DNA of 64,000 bases from Microbacterium esteraromaticum (GTDB taxonomy: Bacteria > Actinomycetota > Actinomycetes > Actinomycetales > Microbacteriaceae): the NCBI RefSeq assembly GCF_017303215.1, contig NZ_JAEMWU010000001.1:434001-498000 (forward strand). The letters are read 5' to 3'. Made by a program: the position numbers and the translations under genes. Positions 50,024 to 57,901 of this stretch are shown here, piece after piece. Under the pieces are notes generated by a model. It was given only the letters and a program-made list of their open reading frames with translations, was not told where the DNA came from and ran no database searches. Position 1 is the stretch's first letter, and every line of letters begins with the position of its first letter.

Positions 50024-51178
50024 ATGCTCGACGTGGACCTCGACGGTCAGGCCCTTGTGCGGCGCCTCAATGTGCGCCGCGCGCTGCAGCTGGTCTTCGA
50101 TGGCTCGGGTCGCGAGACCCGCGCGGGGATCGCCAGGGCGACCGGGCTCACGGCCGCGACGGCGTCTTCGCTGGTCGCCGAGCTGATCACGCGCCGGCTC
50201 GTCGTCGAAGTCGGCCCCGCGGCGAGCACCGGTGGAAAGCGGGCGACGACGCTGGCCGTTGATGGATCGCATCACCTGCTTCTGGTGACGGTCATCCGGT
50301 TCAGTGATGTGCAGGTCACTCTGGTCGCGCTCGACGGCGCAGTGGTGCACGACGAGCGTGAGTCGTTCACTCCGGTGGATCGCGATGAGCGGATTCGCGG
50401 GTTGATCTCACGCGTCGGGCGACGCTACTCCTCGCGTCTGCTCGCCGCCGCGGTGCAGCTGCCCGGCGCCACCGACGGTCAGCGCGTGCTGCAGAGTGTG
50501 CAGCTCGGGTGGGTGGATGTGCCCCTGGCAGCCCAGATCGCGGATGAGCTCGGCGTGCCGACCCTGCTGGTCAACGACGTCGACGCCGAGGCCGTCGCCG
50601 AGATGACGGTCGCCGCCGACACATCCGGACGCCGTCTGTTCGTGCATCTCGGTATCGGCATCGGGGCCGCGATCACGCTGGACGGTGAACTGGCGCCGGG
50701 GCCGTCCGCCCGGGTCGGTGAGATCGGGCATGTGCCGGTGGTGTTCGGTGACGACGCCCACGATTGCGAGTGCGGGCGCCGCGGATGCCTGGAATCGGCC
50801 GCCTCGATGACGGCGATGTTGGGTGACGGATTCGTCGAGGGGATGGATGCCGCCGCCTTCGACGCGCTGGTCGCGGCCGCTGATCCTGAGCGGCTCACCG
50901 CGGGCGCGGTCGCACTGGGACGGGTGATCACGATGCTCGCGGCGATGCTGGATCCGGCCGAGGTTGTGATCGGCGGCGCCATCGCGGGGCTCGGAGAGGG
51001 CTTCTTCGCGCAGGTCCGGGCGCAGGCCGGCGTCGCACCGACGGGTGCTGTCACGGTGCCGGTACGCGTGGCGACCTCGGGCGTCGGCGGGCACGTGGGG
51101 GCGGCGCAGTTGGCGCTCGGCTCGGTGTTGGGGGTGCGGTGGTGCGCGGGGCAATTGAGGGCATCCGAACCTCGGTGA
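50024..51178 (+). CDS. ROK family transcriptional regulator
   Basis: A 384-residue ROK regulator, HTH at about 17-65 (VRRALQLVFDGSGRETRAGI then ATGLTAATASSLVAEL), with an intact ROK zinc signature CECGRRGCLES and FVHLGIGIGAAITLDGEL. VNDVDAEAV retains the Asp of the catalytic segment. AGAAAGGA precedes the ATG. It lies upstream of the sugar operon at 51285 and may control it together with the DeoR gene at the operon end. Confidence 0.9.
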   Translation: MLDVDLDGQALVRRLNVRRALQLVFDGSGRETRAGIARATGLTAATASSLVAELITRRLVVEVGPAASTGGKRATTLAVDGSHHLLLVTVIRFSDVQVTLVALDGAVVHDERESFTPVDRDERIRGLISRVGRRYSSRLLAAAVQLPGATDGQRVLQSVQLGWVDVPLAAQIADELGVPTLLVNDVDAEAVAEMTVAADTSGRRLFVHLGIGIGAAITLDGELAPGPSARVGEIGHVPVVFGDDAHDCECGRRGCLESAASMTAMLGDGFVEGMDAAAFDALVAAADPERLTAGAVALGRVITMLAAMLDPAEVVIGGAIAGLGEGFFAQVRAQAGVAPTGAVTVPVRVATSGVGGHVGAAQLALGSVLGVRWCAGQLRASEPR

Positions 51179-51210
51179 ACCCTCCCGCTCGTCGGTTCAT
51201 TGAGGTATTG

Positions 51211-51228
51211 TGAGCGTTAAGCCGCTCA
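51211..51228. promoter_or_regulatory. Candidate operator of the sugar operon
   Basis: TGAGCG (51211-51216) and CGCTCA (51223-51228), six bases apart, lie just before an A/T-rich CAAACAATCAAAAACTT stretch typical of DeoR-type targets. The site is 57 bases upstream of the SIS isomerase start. The DeoR regulator at 55139 is the natural candidate binder; the ROK regulator at 50024 is the alternative. Confidence 0.6.
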
Positions 51229-51284
51229 AACAATCAAAAACTTACACCCACGAGCGTCGGGTGGCCCGAGCCGAGGAGTCAGAT

Positions 51285-52181
51285 ATGACAGACACGACCG
51301 CCGGCGCGCACATGCGCGCAGAACTCGCATCGCAGCCCGAGACCTGGGCGCGTGCAGCAGGCATGCGCACCGCGCAGGCGCTGCTGCCGGCATCTGGTGC
51401 TCGCATCGCCGTCGTCGGCTGCGGCACCTCGTGGTTCATGGCGCAGTCGTACGCCGCCCTGCGCGAGAACGCCGGGCTCGGCGAATCCGACGCCTTCACG
51501 GCATCCGAGGTCCCCGCCGATCGCGGCTACGACGCGATCGTCGCGCTGACCCGCTCGGGCACCACCACCGAGGTGCTCGAACTGACCGAGCGCGTCAAGG
51601 GCAAGACCCCCGTCATCGCCGTCGTCGGTGACGACACCTCGCCCCTGGTCGACCTCGCCGACACCGTCATCGCGATGCCGTTCGCCGACGAGCAGTCGGT
51701 CGTGCAGACCCGCTTCGCGACCACCGCGCTGGCACTGTTCCGCGCATCGCTCGGTGAAGACCTCGACCCGGTGATCGCCGACGCGCAGGCCGTGCTCGAC
51801 AGCACCGACGACGCCGAGCTCGGCGCCGCAGAGCAGTACAGCTTCCTCGGCCTGGGGTGGACGATCGGCCTCGCCCACGAAGCCGCACTGAAGATGCGCG
51901 AGTCGTCGCAGTCATGGACCGAGTCGTACTCGGCCATGGAGTACCGCCACGGCCCCATCGCCATCGCCGCCCCCGGCCGCATCACCTGGCAGTTCGGCAC
52001 GGCCCCCGACGGCCTGCAGGCACAGGTCGAAGCCACCGGAGCCCGCTTCGTGCAGCACGCCGTCGACCCGATGGCCGACCTGGTGCGCCTGCACCGCGTC
52101 GCACTCGACCGCGCCGTGGGCAAGGGCCTCGACCCCGACCAGCCCCGCAACCTGACCCGCTCGGTCATCCTCGACGACTGA
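51285..52181 (+). CDS. SIS domain sugar-phosphate isomerase (AgaS-like)
   Basis: A 298-residue protein with two SIS domains. IAVVGCGTSWFMAQSYAALR (about 40-60) and VALTRSGTTTEVLEL (about 87-101) form the sugar-phosphate site of domain 1; SYSAMEYRHGPIA belongs to domain 2. This is the GlmS-isomerase/AgaS pattern, so a likely reaction is deamination and isomerisation of a hexosamine-6-phosphate to a ketose-6-phosphate. The ATG at 51285 has GAGGAG upstream. First gene of a five-gene operon with two kinases and an aldolase. Confidence 0.85.
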   Translation: MTDTTAGAHMRAELASQPETWARAAGMRTAQALLPASGARIAVVGCGTSWFMAQSYAALRENAGLGESDAFTASEVPADRGYDAIVALTRSGTTTEVLELTERVKGKTPVIAVVGDDTSPLVDLADTVIAMPFADEQSVVQTRFATTALALFRASLGEDLDPVIADAQAVLDSTDDAELGAAEQYSFLGLGWTIGLAHEAALKMRESSQSWTESYSAMEYRHGPIAIAAPGRITWQFGTAPDGLQAQVEATGARFVQHAVDPMADLVRLHRVALDRAVGKGLDPDQPRNLTRSVILDD

Positions 52182-52207
52182 GCCCCGACCACCCGACGAG
52201 AGAGCAC

Positions 52208-53212
52208 GTGAGCACCTCAGCCACTGACCCCACCGGCATCCCGGACGTTCCCATCGACGCCTCGGGAGAGAAGCTCGCGCGCGCCGCGTCCATCGGACAC
52301 GGCGCCCCCGTCCTCGCATTCGACGTCGGCGGCACCGACATCAAGTCGGCGCTGTTCGACGGCGACGGGACCGCTCTCGGCCTGCGCCGCACGCCCACCC
52401 CGGCGGGCGGCGCAGGCGCCCCTCAGCGCCTCATCGACCGGCTCGCCGAGCTGGCCGATGAACTGCGGGCACAGCACCCCGACGTCGTGCCCCAGGCCGT
52501 AGGCCTCGTCGTCCCCGGAATCGTCGACGAGCAGGCCGGCGTCGGGGTGTTCAGCAGCAACCTCGGATGGCGCGACGCGCCGATCCGCGACCTCGCCGCC
52601 GAGCGCTTCGGGCTGCCCGTCGCGTTCGACCACGACGTGCGCGCGGCCAGCTGGGCCGAGCACGTGCTCGGTGGCGCCCGCTCGTACCGCAACTCGGTCG
52701 TGCTGATCATCGGCACCGGCATCGCCGGCGCCATCCTCATCGACGGCCGCCCGCACACCGCAGGCGGCTACGCCGGTGAGATCGGGCACTCGCCGATCGG
52801 CGAATGGCCCTGCCCGTGCGGAGCGCGCGGATGCCTCGAAGCCATCGCCTCGGCCGGAGCCATCTCGCGCCGCTACGCCGAGGCCTCGGGCACCGACCTC
52901 GGCGGGGCCAAGGAAGTCATCGCGCTGGCCGCAGCCGGCGATGCGACCGCCGACCGGATCTGGAACGAGGCGCTCGACGCCCTGGCGTTCTCGATCGCGC
53001 AGCTCACCGCCGTGATCGCCCCCGAGGCCGTCGTCATCGGCGGCGGACTCTCGCGCGCCGGCGGCGCCCTGTTCGACCAGCTGAACCTGCGCCTGCGCGA
53101 CCGGCTCAGCTTCCACCGCATCCCGAAGCTCGTGCCCGCCGAACTGTCTGGCAATGCCGGCATCCTCGGGTCGGCCCTGCACGCCCGCGAGCTCGTCGGG
53201 AGCACCGCATGA
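52208..53212 (+). CDS. ROK family sugar kinase
   Basis: A 334-residue ROK kinase without an HTH. AFDVGGTDIKSALFDGDG is the phosphate-1 loop, FDHDVRAASWAEH supplies the catalytic Asp, and IIGTGIAGAILIDG and zinc motif CPCGARGCLEA follow. A GTG at 52208 with GAGAGA upstream is the likely start, 26 bases after the isomerase. It probably phosphorylates the incoming (amino)sugar at C6. Overlaps the next kinase by four bases. Confidence 0.88.
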   Translation: MSTSATDPTGIPDVPIDASGEKLARAASIGHGAPVLAFDVGGTDIKSALFDGDGTALGLRRTPTPAGGAGAPQRLIDRLAELADELRAQHPDVVPQAVGLVVPGIVDEQAGVGVFSSNLGWRDAPIRDLAAERFGLPVAFDHDVRAASWAEHVLGGARSYRNSVVLIIGTGIAGAILIDGRPHTAGGYAGEIGHSPIGEWPCPCGARGCLEAIASAGAISRRYAEASGTDLGGAKEVIALAAAGDATADRIWNEALDALAFSIAQLTAVIAPEAVVIGGGLSRAGGALFDQLNLRLRDRLSFHRIPKLVPAELSGNAGILGSALHARELVGSTA

Positions 53213-54249
53213 TCGTCACCGTCACCGCGAACCCCGCCCTCGACCTCACCTGGCACGTCGAGAAGATCGTCGCCGGCGGCACCCACCGTGCGGATGCCGG
53301 TGCCGCGCGCGCCGGCGGCAAGGGCCTCAACGTCGCCCGCGTCGCCCACGCGCAGGGCGCCGCGGCGCTCGCGATCACCACCACCGGAGGCGCAACCGGG
53401 GCCGAGTTCACGGCGGAGCTTGAGGCGGCCGGCGTGCCGCACGTGCTCGTGCCGGTGACAGCCGCCACCCGGCGCAGCATCGCCCTCGTCGATGAGGCGC
53501 TCGGTGACACGACCATCGTGAACGAGCGCGGCATCGCGCCGACCGCCGCCGAATGGGACGCCCTGCGAGACAAGGTCGCGATGGCGCTCGCCGCCGGTCC
53601 CGCCGTACTCGTCATCTCGGGCAGCTTCCCGCCCGCGACGCCCGACGACGTGCTGCCCACGCTGATCGGCCTCGGCCGAGCAGCCGGCGCGACCGTGATC
53701 GTCGACACGTCCGGTCCGTCGCTGCTCGCCGCGGCGGATGCCGGTGCATCGGTGCTCAAGCCGAACGAGCACGAGCTGGCTGAGGCGACCGGCCTCGACG
53801 ACCCGGTCGACGGCGCCCGAGAGCTGCTGCGCCGCGGCGCCGAGCTGGTGCTTTTGTCGCGCGGCGCCGACGGGATGCTCGCGGTCACCGCGGCGGAGGC
53901 CGGCGCATACGAACGGGGGGCCGACACGCCACATGTCGGACGATCCCCGGCATCCGGTCCGACATCTGGCGTCTCGGCCCCCGGAACGTATCGTGCGCAC
54001 CCGCCGGTCGACATTCTGCACGCCCGCCTCGGCACGGCTCTCGCCGGCAATCCGACGGGTGCCGGCGACGCGGCCGTCGCCGCGTGCGCCGTACTGATGG
54101 ATGCCGGCATCCACGACCCCGCGCAGATCCTGCGTCGCGCGACCGCGTGGTCGGCGGCCGCCGTGCTCATGCCCCTCGCCGGAGAGATCCACCCCACGTG
54201 GACCGAGCTGGAGAGCGCCCTGATCCTCACCCCGAAGGAGACCCGATGA
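53209..54249 (+). CDS. PfkB family hexose-phosphate kinase (LacC/FruK-like) with palindromic insertion
   Basis: A 346-residue kinase of the 1-phosphofructokinase/tagatose-6-phosphate kinase group, predicted to make a ketose-bisphosphate for the next enzyme. TVTANPALDLTWHV opens the protein, GGKGLNVARVAHAQG follows, LKPNEHELAEATGL is mid-protein, and catalytic GAGD is at 284-287. It is longer than the usual ~310 residues because of an in-frame Gly/Pro/Ser-rich stretch (about 236-262) encoded by the palindromic repeat at 53916-53982, just ahead of the active-site region. ATGA overlaps link it to the kinase before and the aldolase after. Confidence 0.88.
   Translation: MIVTVTANPALDLTWHVEKIVAGGTHRADAGAARAGGKGLNVARVAHAQGAAALAITTTGGATGAEFTAELEAAGVPHVLVPVTAATRRSIALVDEALGDTTIVNERGIAPTAAEWDALRDKVAMALAAGPAVLVISGSFPPATPDDVLPTLIGLGRAAGATVIVDTSGPSLLAAADAGASVLKPNEHELAEATGLDDPVDGARELLRRGAELVLLSRGADGMLAVTAAEAGAYERGADTPHVGRSPASGPTSGVSAPGTYRAHPPVDILHARLGTALAGNPTGAGDAAVAACAVLMDAGIHDPAQILRRATAWSAAAVLMPLAGEIHPTWTELESALILTPKETR
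53916..53982. repeat. In-frame palindromic element inside the PfkB kinase gene
   Basis: Twenty-six-base arms (53916-53941, 53957-53982) pair with only two mismatches around a 15-base loop. Outer edge GGGGGCCGA, middle ACGCCA, inner ATGTCGGAC. It is translated in frame without a stop and accounts for the extra residues compared with ordinary PfkB kinases. It resembles palindromic elements found inside genes in some bacteria (Rickettsia palindromic elements are the classic case). Confidence 0.85.
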
Positions 54250-55112
54250 CCCTCGTCTCAGCCCGCGACCTCATGCGCGCATCCGCCGCCGTCGGCACCG
54301 GACTCGGCGCCTTCAACGTCATCCACCTCGAGACTGCCGAAGCCCTGGTGGCGGCCTCCGAGCGCGCCTCGCTGCCAGTGATCCTGCAGATCTCGCAGAA
54401 CTGTGCCGACTACCACGGCGGTCTTGAGCCGATCGGGTGGGCCACGCTCGCCATCGCCCGCCGCGCCGAGACGCCCGTCGCCGTGCACCTCGACCATGCC
54501 GAGCGCCCCGAACTCGTCGACGAAGCCATCGAACTCGGCTTCGGATCGGTCATGTTCGACGGCGGCAAGCTCGACTACGACGAGAATGTCGCCGTCACCG
54601 CCGACGTCGCCGCCCGTGCCCGCGCCGCCGGCGTCTACATCGAGGCCGAACTCGGTGAGGTCGGCGGCAAGGACGGCGCCCACGCCCCCGGTGTGCGCAC
54701 CGACCCCGACGAGGCACGTGCCTTCGTCGGGGCGACCGGTGTCGACTCGCTGGCTGTCGCGGTCGGCTCGTCGCACGCCATGCTCGACCGCTCAGCCGCG
54801 CTCGACATCGACCTGATCGGGCGGCTGCGCGCCGCCCTGCGTGGCGCGGGCCGCGACGGTGCGGACGTGCCGCTGGTGCTGCACGGCTCATCGGGCGTCT
54901 CGGACGACGTGATCGTGCAGGCCGTGCACGCCGGTATGACCAAGATCAACGTGTCGACCCACCTCAACGGGTTCTTCACGCGCGCGGTGCGCGAGACGCT
55001 CGCCGCTGACGAGAACCTCGTAGACTCGCGCAAGTACCTGCGGCCCGCACGCGAGGCCGTTGCCGAAGAAGCGGCGCGGATGCTGCGGCTGTTCGCCCTG
55101 GTCTCCGACTGA
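54246..55112 (+). CDS. Class II fructose/tagatose-bisphosphate aldolase (GatY/AgaY-like)
   Basis: A 288-residue zinc aldolase. GAFNVIHLETAEALV is near the start, HLDHAE (81-86) carries the catalytic Asp and a zinc His, YIEAELGEVGGKDG follows, and VLHGSSG...DDVI then GMTKINVSTHLN binds phosphate. Predicted to cleave a ketose-1,6-bisphosphate to DHAP and glyceraldehyde-3-phosphate. Coupled to the PfkB gene; together they fit a tagatose-6-phosphate type pathway. Confidence 0.9.
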   Translation: MTLVSARDLMRASAAVGTGLGAFNVIHLETAEALVAASERASLPVILQISQNCADYHGGLEPIGWATLAIARRAETPVAVHLDHAERPELVDEAIELGFGSVMFDGGKLDYDENVAVTADVAARARAAGVYIEAELGEVGGKDGAHAPGVRTDPDEARAFVGATGVDSLAVAVGSSHAMLDRSAALDIDLIGRLRAALRGAGRDGADVPLVLHGSSGVSDDVIVQAVHAGMTKINVSTHLNGFFTRAVRETLAADENLVDSRKYLRPAREAVAEEAARMLRLFALVSD

Positions 55113-55138
55113 GCCGCGCACACCACCCCAGGACCACC

Positions 55139-55909
55139 ATGAACCGCGCCGCACGCCTGAACGCCATCCTCGACCTGCTCGCGGCGCAGGGCGAGGTGAG
55201 CGTCGATCAGCTGGTGGATCGGTTCGGGGCATCCGCGGCGACAACCCGACGCGACCTTGACAGCCTTGCCGACCGGCGGCTGCTCACGCGCACCCACGGC
55301 GGGGCCGTGGCGCAGTCCGTGGCGTACGAGCTGCCGATCCGGTACCGCGGGCACCAGGGTGGCGCGAAGGAGCAGATCGCGGCGACCGCAGCGGCGCTGG
55401 TGGTGCCCGGGCAGGTCGTCGGGCTCTCGGGTGGTACCACCACCAACGCCATCGCGACGGCACTCGCCGCCCGCGACGATCTCGCAGAGCTGGGACTCAC
55501 GGTCGTCACGAACGCGGTCAACATCGCCGCTCAGCTCGCGATGCGCCCCGAGTTCAAGGTCGTCGTCACCGGAGGAGCAATCCACCCGCGCAGCTTCGAG
55601 CTGGTCGGCCCGTTCGTCGAACAGCTGCTCTCGGGCATCCGCCTCGATGTCGCCTTCATCGGCGTCAACGGGCTCTCGGCGGCGTCGGGCGCCAGCACGC
55701 ACGATGAGGCCGAGGCCGCCGTGAACCGCCTGATGGCGCAGCGGGCCGGTGCGGCCTATGCCGTGGCCGACGCGTCGAAGCTCGGAACCGAGGCCTTCGC
55801 GCACGTGGGCGGGCCGGAGCTGTTCCCGGTTGTGCTGACGGATGCCGCTGTCACCACCGAGCAGCGCGCAGCGCTGACGGATGCCGGGTATGAGGTGCGC
55901 GCCGGCTGA
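55139..55909 (+). CDS. DeoR/GlpR family transcriptional regulator
   Basis: A 256-residue DeoR regulator. The HTH at 1-57 reads RAARLNAILDLLAAQGEVSV then FGASAATTRRDLDSLA, and the sugar-phosphate sensor domain has GLSGGTTTNAIA, VVTNAVNIAAQLA and FIGVNGL. CAGGA lies six bases before the ATG. As last gene of the operon it probably represses the operon through the site at 51211-51228 and responds to a pathway sugar phosphate. Confidence 0.92.
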   Translation: MNRAARLNAILDLLAAQGEVSVDQLVDRFGASAATTRRDLDSLADRRLLTRTHGGAVAQSVAYELPIRYRGHQGGAKEQIAATAAALVVPGQVVGLSGGTTTNAIATALAARDDLAELGLTVVTNAVNIAAQLAMRPEFKVVVTGGAIHPRSFELVGPFVEQLLSGIRLDVAFIGVNGLSAASGASTHDEAEAAVNRLMAQRAGAAYAVADASKLGTEAFAHVGGPELFPVVLTDAAVTTEQRAALTDAGYEVRAG

Positions 55910-55945
55910 CTTCGCGCGTACCGTTTCGGGTGGCTCAGGCCCCGA

Positions 55946-56428
55946 TCAGAGCCCGCGAGAGCCCGCTGCCTGCGCGAAGATCAGGCTGGTGCTGGTCGAG
56001 GCGACCTCGGGGCGCAGGCTGAGGGTGTCTGAGACCAGCTCGCGCAACGCGGCAGCATCCGACACCGCCACGTGTACGAGGAAGTCCCGGTCTCCGGCCA
56101 GGAAGTACACCCGCTGGGTCGCGGGCAGATCCTCGAGATAGCTCTGGAATCGGCGCAGGTCGCCGCGGGCATGAGCGTGCAGTCGGATGGTGATCAGCGC
56201 CTCGAGGTGCAGCCCAATCGCGGCCGGGGCGATCTCGGCGTGGAAGCCGACGATCACGCCACCTGCCTGCAGGGCGCGCACCCTCTTCAGGCACGTCGAC
56301 TCGGCGATTCCGGCGATGCGGGCCAGCTCGGTGTTCGAGATGCGGCCGTTGCGGCTCAGTTCGGACAGCAGGGTGCGGTCGACGGCATCCAGACCGGGTT
56401 GAGCTGTGGTCGAAGATTCGGATGCCAT
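55946..56428 (-). CDS. Lrp/AsnC family transcriptional regulator
   Basis: A 160-residue regulator. The HTH at about 14-60 (LDAVDRTLLSELSRNGRISN, LARIAGIAESTCLKRV) is followed by the RAM ligand domain (about 75-150). Divergent from the D-amino-acid dehydrogenase gene across 168 bases, the classic arrangement for an Lrp-type activator and the amino-acid catabolic gene it controls. A GTG three codons upstream is a possible alternative start. Confidence 0.9.
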   Translation of the reverse strand: MASESSTTAQPGLDAVDRTLLSELSRNGRISNTELARIAGIAESTCLKRVRALQAGGVIVGFHAEIAPAAIGLHLEALITIRLHAHARGDLRRFQSYLEDLPATQRVYFLAGDRDFLVHVAVSDAAALRELVSDTLSLRPEVASTSTSLIFAQAAGSRGL

Positions 56429-56496
56429 GAGACTCACTTCTTCCCCGCTGGGGCAATAATCCGACTGTTCCTGCACCACTGTACGCAGAATCTTCG
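56411..56496. promoter_or_regulatory. Nine-base inverted sites around the lrp-like start
   Basis: CGAAGATTC (56411-56419, inside the first codons of the Lrp gene) and its exact complement GAATCTTCG (56488-56496) lie 69 bases apart, flanking the start region of the divergent pair. Lrp-family octamers often bind several spaced sites, so these are candidate operators. Confidence 0.4.
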
Positions 56497-56596
56497 AACT
56501 TTCCCCCAGCGCATCGTCGAGATCTGCATAATCGCAGGTAGCGGGCATCTCGTCGCGCCCGCGCGAAGCACACCGCAGCAGTCTCAGGAGGACGCA

Positions 56597-57820
56597 ATGA
56601 CGCGCACGATCGTCGTCGGAGCCGGAATGGTCGGTCTCGCCACGGCATGGCACCTGCAGGAACGCGGCGTCGAGGTCACGGTCATCGACCGCGTCGGCGT
56701 CGCCGCCGGGTCGTCCTGGGGCAACGCCGGCTGGCTGACGCCCGGCAAGACCATTCCGCTCGCCGACACCGGCCTGTGGACGTACGGGCCCAAGGCCCTG
56801 CTCGACCCCGACGCGGCCCTGCACGTGCCGTTCCGGGTCGACCCGGGCCTGTGGGCGTTCCTCGCGCAGTTCGCAGCGCACGGCACCCACCGCGCCTGGG
56901 ACCGCACCATGGCCGACCTCACACCGATCGACCGGATCGCTTTGGAGTGCTTCGACGAGCTGATCGACGGCGGCGTGCAGTCGTGGACCCGCGAGGGGCC
57001 GTTCGTGATCGGCTTCAAGGAAGAAGCCCACTCCAAGGGCTTCCTGCATGAGATTGACGGCGTCATCCGCCACGGGCAGGACGTGCCGTTCGAGAAGCTC
57101 GAGAACCCGCGTGTGCTCGCGCCGGTGCTGTCGGATGCCGTCCGTCACGCATACCGGCTCGACGGCCAGCGGTTCTTCGAGCCCGGACCCTTCATGGAGG
57201 CACTCGGCCAGGCGTTCATCGACCGCGGTGGCGAACTGCTCACCGGCTACGACGTCGTCGACGTCTCGTCGACGCGTCGCCCCGTGGTGACGATGTCGAA
57301 CGGCGAGCGTCGCGAGGCCGATTCCGTCGTCATCGCGACGGGAGCGTGGATGCCCGCGCTGGCCCGTAAGCTCGGTGTGCGCACCCGCGTGCAGGCCGGT
57401 CGCGGATACTCGTTCAGCGTCGCGACCGAGGTTCCGCAGGAGCACCCGGTGTACCTGCCGTTCCAGCGCATCGCGTGCACGCCCTACGAGGGACGGTTCC
57501 GCATCGCCGGCACCATGGAGTTCCGCCGACCTGACGAGCCCTTCCAGCCGAGCCGAGTGCAGGCGATCATCGCCCAGGCTCGTGAGATGTTCACCGGCAT
57601 CGACCTCGACGACCGTCAAGACGAGTGGGTCGGCTCGCGACCGGTCACCCCGGACGGGCTGCCGCTGGTCGGCGAGACCCAGGCGCCCAACGTGTACGTC
57701 GCCGGCGGGCACGGCATGTGGGGCATCGTGCTGGGGCCGGCGACCGGCAAGCTGCTCGCCGAGCAGATCGTCACGGGCCGCGTCGACCCCATCATCAAGC
57801 CCTTCGACCCGCTGCGCTGA
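56597..57820 (+). CDS. D-amino acid dehydrogenase (DadA-like FAD oxidoreductase)
   Basis: A 407-residue DAO-family flavoprotein. The FAD fold is at the N-terminus (IVVGAGMVGLATAWHLQERG), SSWGNAGWLTPGKTIPLAD follows, and the C-terminal FAD-contact region reads VGSRPVTPDGLPLVGE then GHGMWGIVLGPATGKLLAE. This is the DadA pattern: oxidative deamination of D-amino acids to keto acids with electrons to the respiratory chain. AGGAGGA lies about five bases before the ATG. Regulated probably by the divergent Lrp protein. Confidence 0.88.
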   Translation: MTRTIVVGAGMVGLATAWHLQERGVEVTVIDRVGVAAGSSWGNAGWLTPGKTIPLADTGLWTYGPKALLDPDAALHVPFRVDPGLWAFLAQFAAHGTHRAWDRTMADLTPIDRIALECFDELIDGGVQSWTREGPFVIGFKEEAHSKGFLHEIDGVIRHGQDVPFEKLENPRVLAPVLSDAVRHAYRLDGQRFFEPGPFMEALGQAFIDRGGELLTGYDVVDVSSTRRPVVTMSNGERREADSVVIATGAWMPALARKLGVRTRVQAGRGYSFSVATEVPQEHPVYLPFQRIACTPYEGRFRIAGTMEFRRPDEPFQPSRVQAIIAQAREMFTGIDLDDRQDEWVGSRPVTPDGLPLVGETQAPNVYVAGGHGMWGIVLGPATGKLLAEQIVTGRVDPIIKPFDPLR

Positions 57821-57842
57821 GCGGCGACGTCTGCCGGGCAAG

Positions 57843-57880
57843 CAGAGACGCACCGGATTGTTCAGTCCGGTGCGTCTCTG
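57843..57880. terminator. Bidirectional terminator
   Basis: A perfect 15-bp stem (57843-57857 with 57866-57880, starting CAGAGACGCACCGGA) and an eight-base loop lie between the convergent dehydrogenase and polysaccharide lyase genes. Confidence 0.85.
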
Positions 57881-57901
57881 ATCTGGTCCCGACCGAAACG
57901 A

